Source of the DNA: Actinidia chinensis
Taxonomy: Eukaryota > Streptophyta > Magnoliopsida > Ericales > Actinidiaceae
Direction of reading: 5' to 3'
NCBI GenBank assembly: GCA_009663005.1
Contig: VIGQ01001489.1
Coordinates: 15,001 to 51,258 of the forward strand
DNA length: 36,258 nt
The position numbers and the translations under genes are program-made. A model generated the notes under the pieces. That model was not told the origin of the DNA, made no database searches, and worked only from the letters and a program-made list of their open reading frames with translations. Positions 33,354 through 36,258 of the stretch are shown one piece after another. Each line of letters opens with the position of its first letter. The first letter of the stretch is position 1.

Positions 33354-33778
33354 CTTTGAATATGGCATAAGAAATCAACTTTTTGTATTATTTCCTTTTT
33401 CGTTCATCATTTCCTCCAGAAATCTATGATTCACAATTATTGCCTTCATTTCACGCGGAAGGTGCCTATCGTCCTGTTAAAAACGAATCAACACTGGGAT
33501 CCTCCAAGGAACCTGCTGGCGTGCAAAAGCGAAAGTGTCTATGTGACATTGGTTCGATGTAATCTAAAGATCTTATGCGATCAAGTTTAGAGCATAACAA
33601 GAGTTTATTGCCTGGAATTACTTATCGGGGTAAAATTTGTTTATATGCAGGGTTCGGGACGGTAACTATCAGTGTGAATCCTGTACCCCTGGTACTATTC
33701 AAGTGCTTTTAATTCGTCGTCTGCTTCCTACTGTTGTTAGCTTATTTTCCGCAAGTCATTCATTGCATAGTGGCGGCG
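33354..33778. other. Intergenic DNA without recognisable genes
   Basis: Mixed composition. A TGCAG followed by an open frame near 33650-33780 could mimic an exon start, but I recognise no product and see no matching donor. Not called. Confidence 0.45.
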
Positions 33779-34264
33779 TAACGGGCCGTTTGGCTGGCGG
33801 ATATGGGAGGGTGATAAGTTTTTAAAACAAGGAGAGATAAATTTTAGAGAGGGATAACTTTTGAAGGGGATCCTTTTAACTTTGTTTTGGGATCATTTTT
33901 TTTTAAGAATGGGTGGATAAGGTAGGATAAAAAGAAATATAGAGAGAGCAACACAATATCCAATATTTAGATATTAAAAAAATATATTTTGTTTCTATAT
34001 ATATCTATATCAATAAATATACTTTTGTTTCTCGTTTTATATTGTTTTTTCTTATCCCTCACACTTCCTATATCCCCCGGGGATAACTTTTAGTTAGGGT
34101 TTAGCCCACCCAAAATTATCCACCTCTAATCCACCTTCTGGAGAAAAATTATCCGGTGGCATAAATTTTATTTCGCCTCCTATCGCCAGCCAAACGACGT
34201 GGGGAAAAAACTTATCGGGGGGAAAAGTTATCCCCCTCCTAATCCACCAGCCAAACGACCCTAA
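33779..34264. mobile_element. PIF/Harbinger-like MITE, TAA flanks, with a doubled right end
   Basis: The left end GGGCCGTTTGGCTGG begins at 33783 and the right end CCAGCCAAACGACCC finishes at 34261. TAA flanks both (33779-33781 and 34262-34264), with one extra C on the left. A second right-type end, CGCCAGCCAAACGACG, occurs inside near 34182-34198. GATAACTTTT / AAAAGTTATCC words appear several times in both orientations. No coding capacity. Confidence 0.78.
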
Positions 34265-35305
34265 GGGGAAGAGCCGAGTGACGCGAGTGGGACTAATTCG
34301 ACCTTCTTCATTCCGGCCGTGTCATTCTGAACGATATTTTGCTTTTGCTCAAGTTAAGGTTTTTTTATAAAGGAATTGACTAACCTAACAATATGAAAGA
34401 TTCTTTTTCTTGTTTTACAGCTCCTCTCAACATAATGTTGTTTTACTTTCGGCCCGAACTTGGACTAAACGCTGTCACCAAACTAGGCTTTTTTAAGCAA
34501 ATTCGATCGATATTTTCACGCAAAAACTCGATCGTTACGCCCAACAATTGAAGATTCTCAAAGCACGTCTGGTTCATAGGTAACATACAGGCCGACGGAT
34601 TTCCTCTGTCACTCTCGCACACTGAGCTCTGACGGTCGAATATTTAATAGGCTATGTAACCAGTCAATACATTAGGGGCATAATTCGGTCAGCATTTACT
34701 CTCTGACATGACCATCGGACGTCCAATCACGCTAACAGCTGCCCTTAAAAAAACCATTTCATTTCTCTCTCGGATATGCAATCTTTACTTGCTATTTCTG
34801 TCTCCACAAAATATCTCTCTAACAAAACATAATTCCAGGTCTTTCTCATTATTCCTATCTTCGCAGTTCGACAGTGACACTACTACTAGCATTCCGTCAA
34901 ACAAGCACCACAGTGTTTACACTTGAATTTCTTATCATTCCAACTACCCCCCCCATAAAACTTATACTACCTCATCAAGATCAACATTTATTATTACAAT
35001 ATCTGTAACAGATATGCACAAAAATGTCTCTATACATACAAACACCCCTCCACACCCCTCAAAAAACAAAAAATGAAAATAAAATCAAATTAATTGGAAT
35101 AGCCTTTAGCAAGAATGACCGGTGACGGCCAAGCCAAAATGGATTGCAAATTTGCAATTGCCCGGTCCCTCCCGTGTTCTCATTGGTGGCCCAACATGGT
35201 CCCCAAAATCTTTTGGTTTCGGCCAGTGGAAATTAACAAACAAATATTACAAGCATACAAATTGACCGTTAAAAAAAACTGGAAGCCGAGCCGATCTGCT
35301 TGAAA
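34265..35305. other. Intergenic DNA, including the 3' flank of the ATL gene
   Basis: No recognisable gene. 34920-35300 is directly downstream of the minus-strand ATL stop and is AT-rich, so it probably contains that gene's 3' UTR. The frame at 34708-34926 is Ser/Thr-rich, lacks a motif and is not called. Confidence 0.5.
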
Positions 35306-36258
35306 TCAGGCTGGTCTCGTGACTCTCGTCCTCTTCGGCTCAAGACACTTGAACGACGGCAACTTAACGGCCATCTGCGTTCCTTTATGCGTCGATGAAG
35401 ACACGGAGCCCTCGCCATTACCTGAACATAGAACCTTTGGAGACCGACCGCGCCGAACGGGAAATGAACGGCGGCGCAATGGATAAATTCCCCGGTCCCG
35501 ATTAGACCCGGTCCAACCGCTGAACGAGAACGACCTCACTTCCCTATGACTACTGCCACTACTTGCCTCCCAACACCCCGGACCGATACCCCCTCCGCGA
35601 CTACTTACCTTCCCTGGGCAGAGGCACCACGCAGCTCGTCGTCCGGTTCCCAGCGCCCGGGTCACCATCCTCTTCCTCACATCCTCCTCAACCTTAGAGT
35701 TAACCGGTCCGTTGTCTCCCCCGGTTGAACCAACGAGTGTCCATCGAATGTGGCGACCCTTGGGACTTAGGGAACATTCTGGGACGAACCGATTCTGATC
35801 TCGGCGGCCGGTTCCGGTAACCTCTTGTTCCGGTCCCCCCACTTGAGGAGGAAGTGTCTCGTCTGAGCATGAGTCCTCTCCATGATTAGCTTCTTCAACT
35901 ACCGAATCGAGACGGTCGTCGTTTTGGCGTTCGCTGGCCTCGGGCTGGTCGTTCGTTTCCGGTCCCAATCGGGTATTTTGCAGGGTCTTCGCCGGGTTGT
36001 GGGACGAGATTCTCCCGGCAAACAGGGCAGGTCACGTGCGATTCGAGCCACGCATTCGATACACTCCGGGTGAAACACGTATCGCATTTGGGGATTAATC
36101 TTAGGTTTTCGTCGCTTCAACTCGTTTTCAAAAGCAACACGGCGCACTCAACCGCCCGCCCTTTGCCCGATCTTCAAGCCCTTCAAATCATCACCGCCGA
36201 GTAATTGAAGGTCGGGAACGTCCGATCACCGCCGCGGTCCAGCCCCCGTGGATGCGGC
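35306..36258 (-). CDS. ATL6/ATL31-like RING-H2 E3 ubiquitin ligase, 3' part, frames broken
   Basis: ATL proteins are membrane-anchored RING-H2 ubiquitin ligases; the ATL6/ATL31 branch acts in carbon/nitrogen and defence responses. From the right edge on the minus strand, in shifting frames: a FPTFNYSAV equivalent (about 36219-36190), LKGLKIG, ECAV of the first RING cysteine pair (36149-36135), then VFHPEC (36078-36061), an AWLESHVTCPVCRENL equivalent with CPVCRE at 36029-36012, and PGEDPAKYPIG-like text. The family tail GHSLVQPGETTDRLTLRL is at about 35742-35682, then VRKRM and, near the end, VKLPSFKCLEPK (about 35366-35331), with a TGA at 35306-35308. The conserved C-terminus and the RING order identify the branch. 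The N-terminal signal and membrane segment and the GLD region start lie beyond the window. At least four indels are needed, and an intron is neither expected nor seen. The true stop may be in another frame a few codons later. Errors in the sequence or a recent pseudogene could both explain the breaks. Confidence 0.9.

Noticed and set aside
32918..33359. Two open frames rich in Pro/Gly/Arg
   Set aside because: They are the GC-rich arms of the hAT-type MITE.
1..36258. CRISPR array, operon or phage-like system
   Set aside because: No regularly spaced identical repeats, no closely packed same-strand genes and no ribosome-binding pattern. The window is plant nuclear DNA with introns and MITEs.

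Overview
This window looks like nuclear DNA from a flowering plant, most likely a woody eudicot. Four lines of evidence support that: genes with GT..AG introns, AT-rich intergenic DNA full of small inverted-repeat elements, Ty1/copia-type LTRs, and four recognisable plant gene families. There are no bacterial operons, tRNA or rRNA genes, or CRISPR arrays. No long intact reading frame exists; every recognisable gene has to be read by moving between frames.

Layout. 1-1417 is the 5' end of a minus-strand copia-type retrotransposon: leader, primer-binding site and LTR. It cuts into 1418-3673, a minus-strand CC-NBS-LRR (RPM1-like) resistance gene relic. Upstream of that gene are degenerate tandem repeats (3787-4100) and a solo LTR of the same family in the opposite orientation (4197-4755). 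4847-5248 is a PIF/Harbinger-like MITE. 6955-7649 is a 347-bp perfect-order tandem duplication. 7650-11140 is AT-rich intergenic DNA with small repeats. 11144-11800 is a composite MITE. 12162-14061 (minus) is a three-exon HIPP gene (heavy-metal-associated isoprenylated plant protein) ending in the CaaX box CSIM. 14277-16453 holds a second tandem duplication and another MITE. 18900-19456 is a repeat remnant. 20990-21427 is a weakly supported exon pair of unknown function. 24468-28063 (plus) is a six-exon membrane-anchored receptor-like kinase. 29895-30365 is a possible LTR remnant. 31144-31713 is a cluster of TIR elements, 32914-33345 a hAT-type MITE and 33783-34261 a PIF-like MITE. 35306 to the right edge (minus) is the 3' part of an ATL6/ATL31-like RING-H2 ubiquitin ligase gene, whose N-terminus lies outside the window.

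Interpretation. The two copies of the 347-bp duplication differ only by four small indels and by no substitutions. The HIPP and kinase genes keep all or nearly all of their splice sites and key motifs while their frames are broken by one- or two-base indels. The simplest reading is a draft assembly with uncorrected long-read indel errors, so these two genes and the ATL gene may be intact in the plant. The NLR is different: it is physically truncated by an LTR insertion and is probably a true pseudogene.

Three of the four genes (NLR, RLK, ATL6/31-like) belong to families that often act in immune signalling, and HIPPs are sometimes effector targets. Nothing here shows that they work as a unit. 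I found no convincing new biological system. The most useful leads are the indel signature, the NLR held between inverted LTRs, and the unidentified exon pair near 21 kb.
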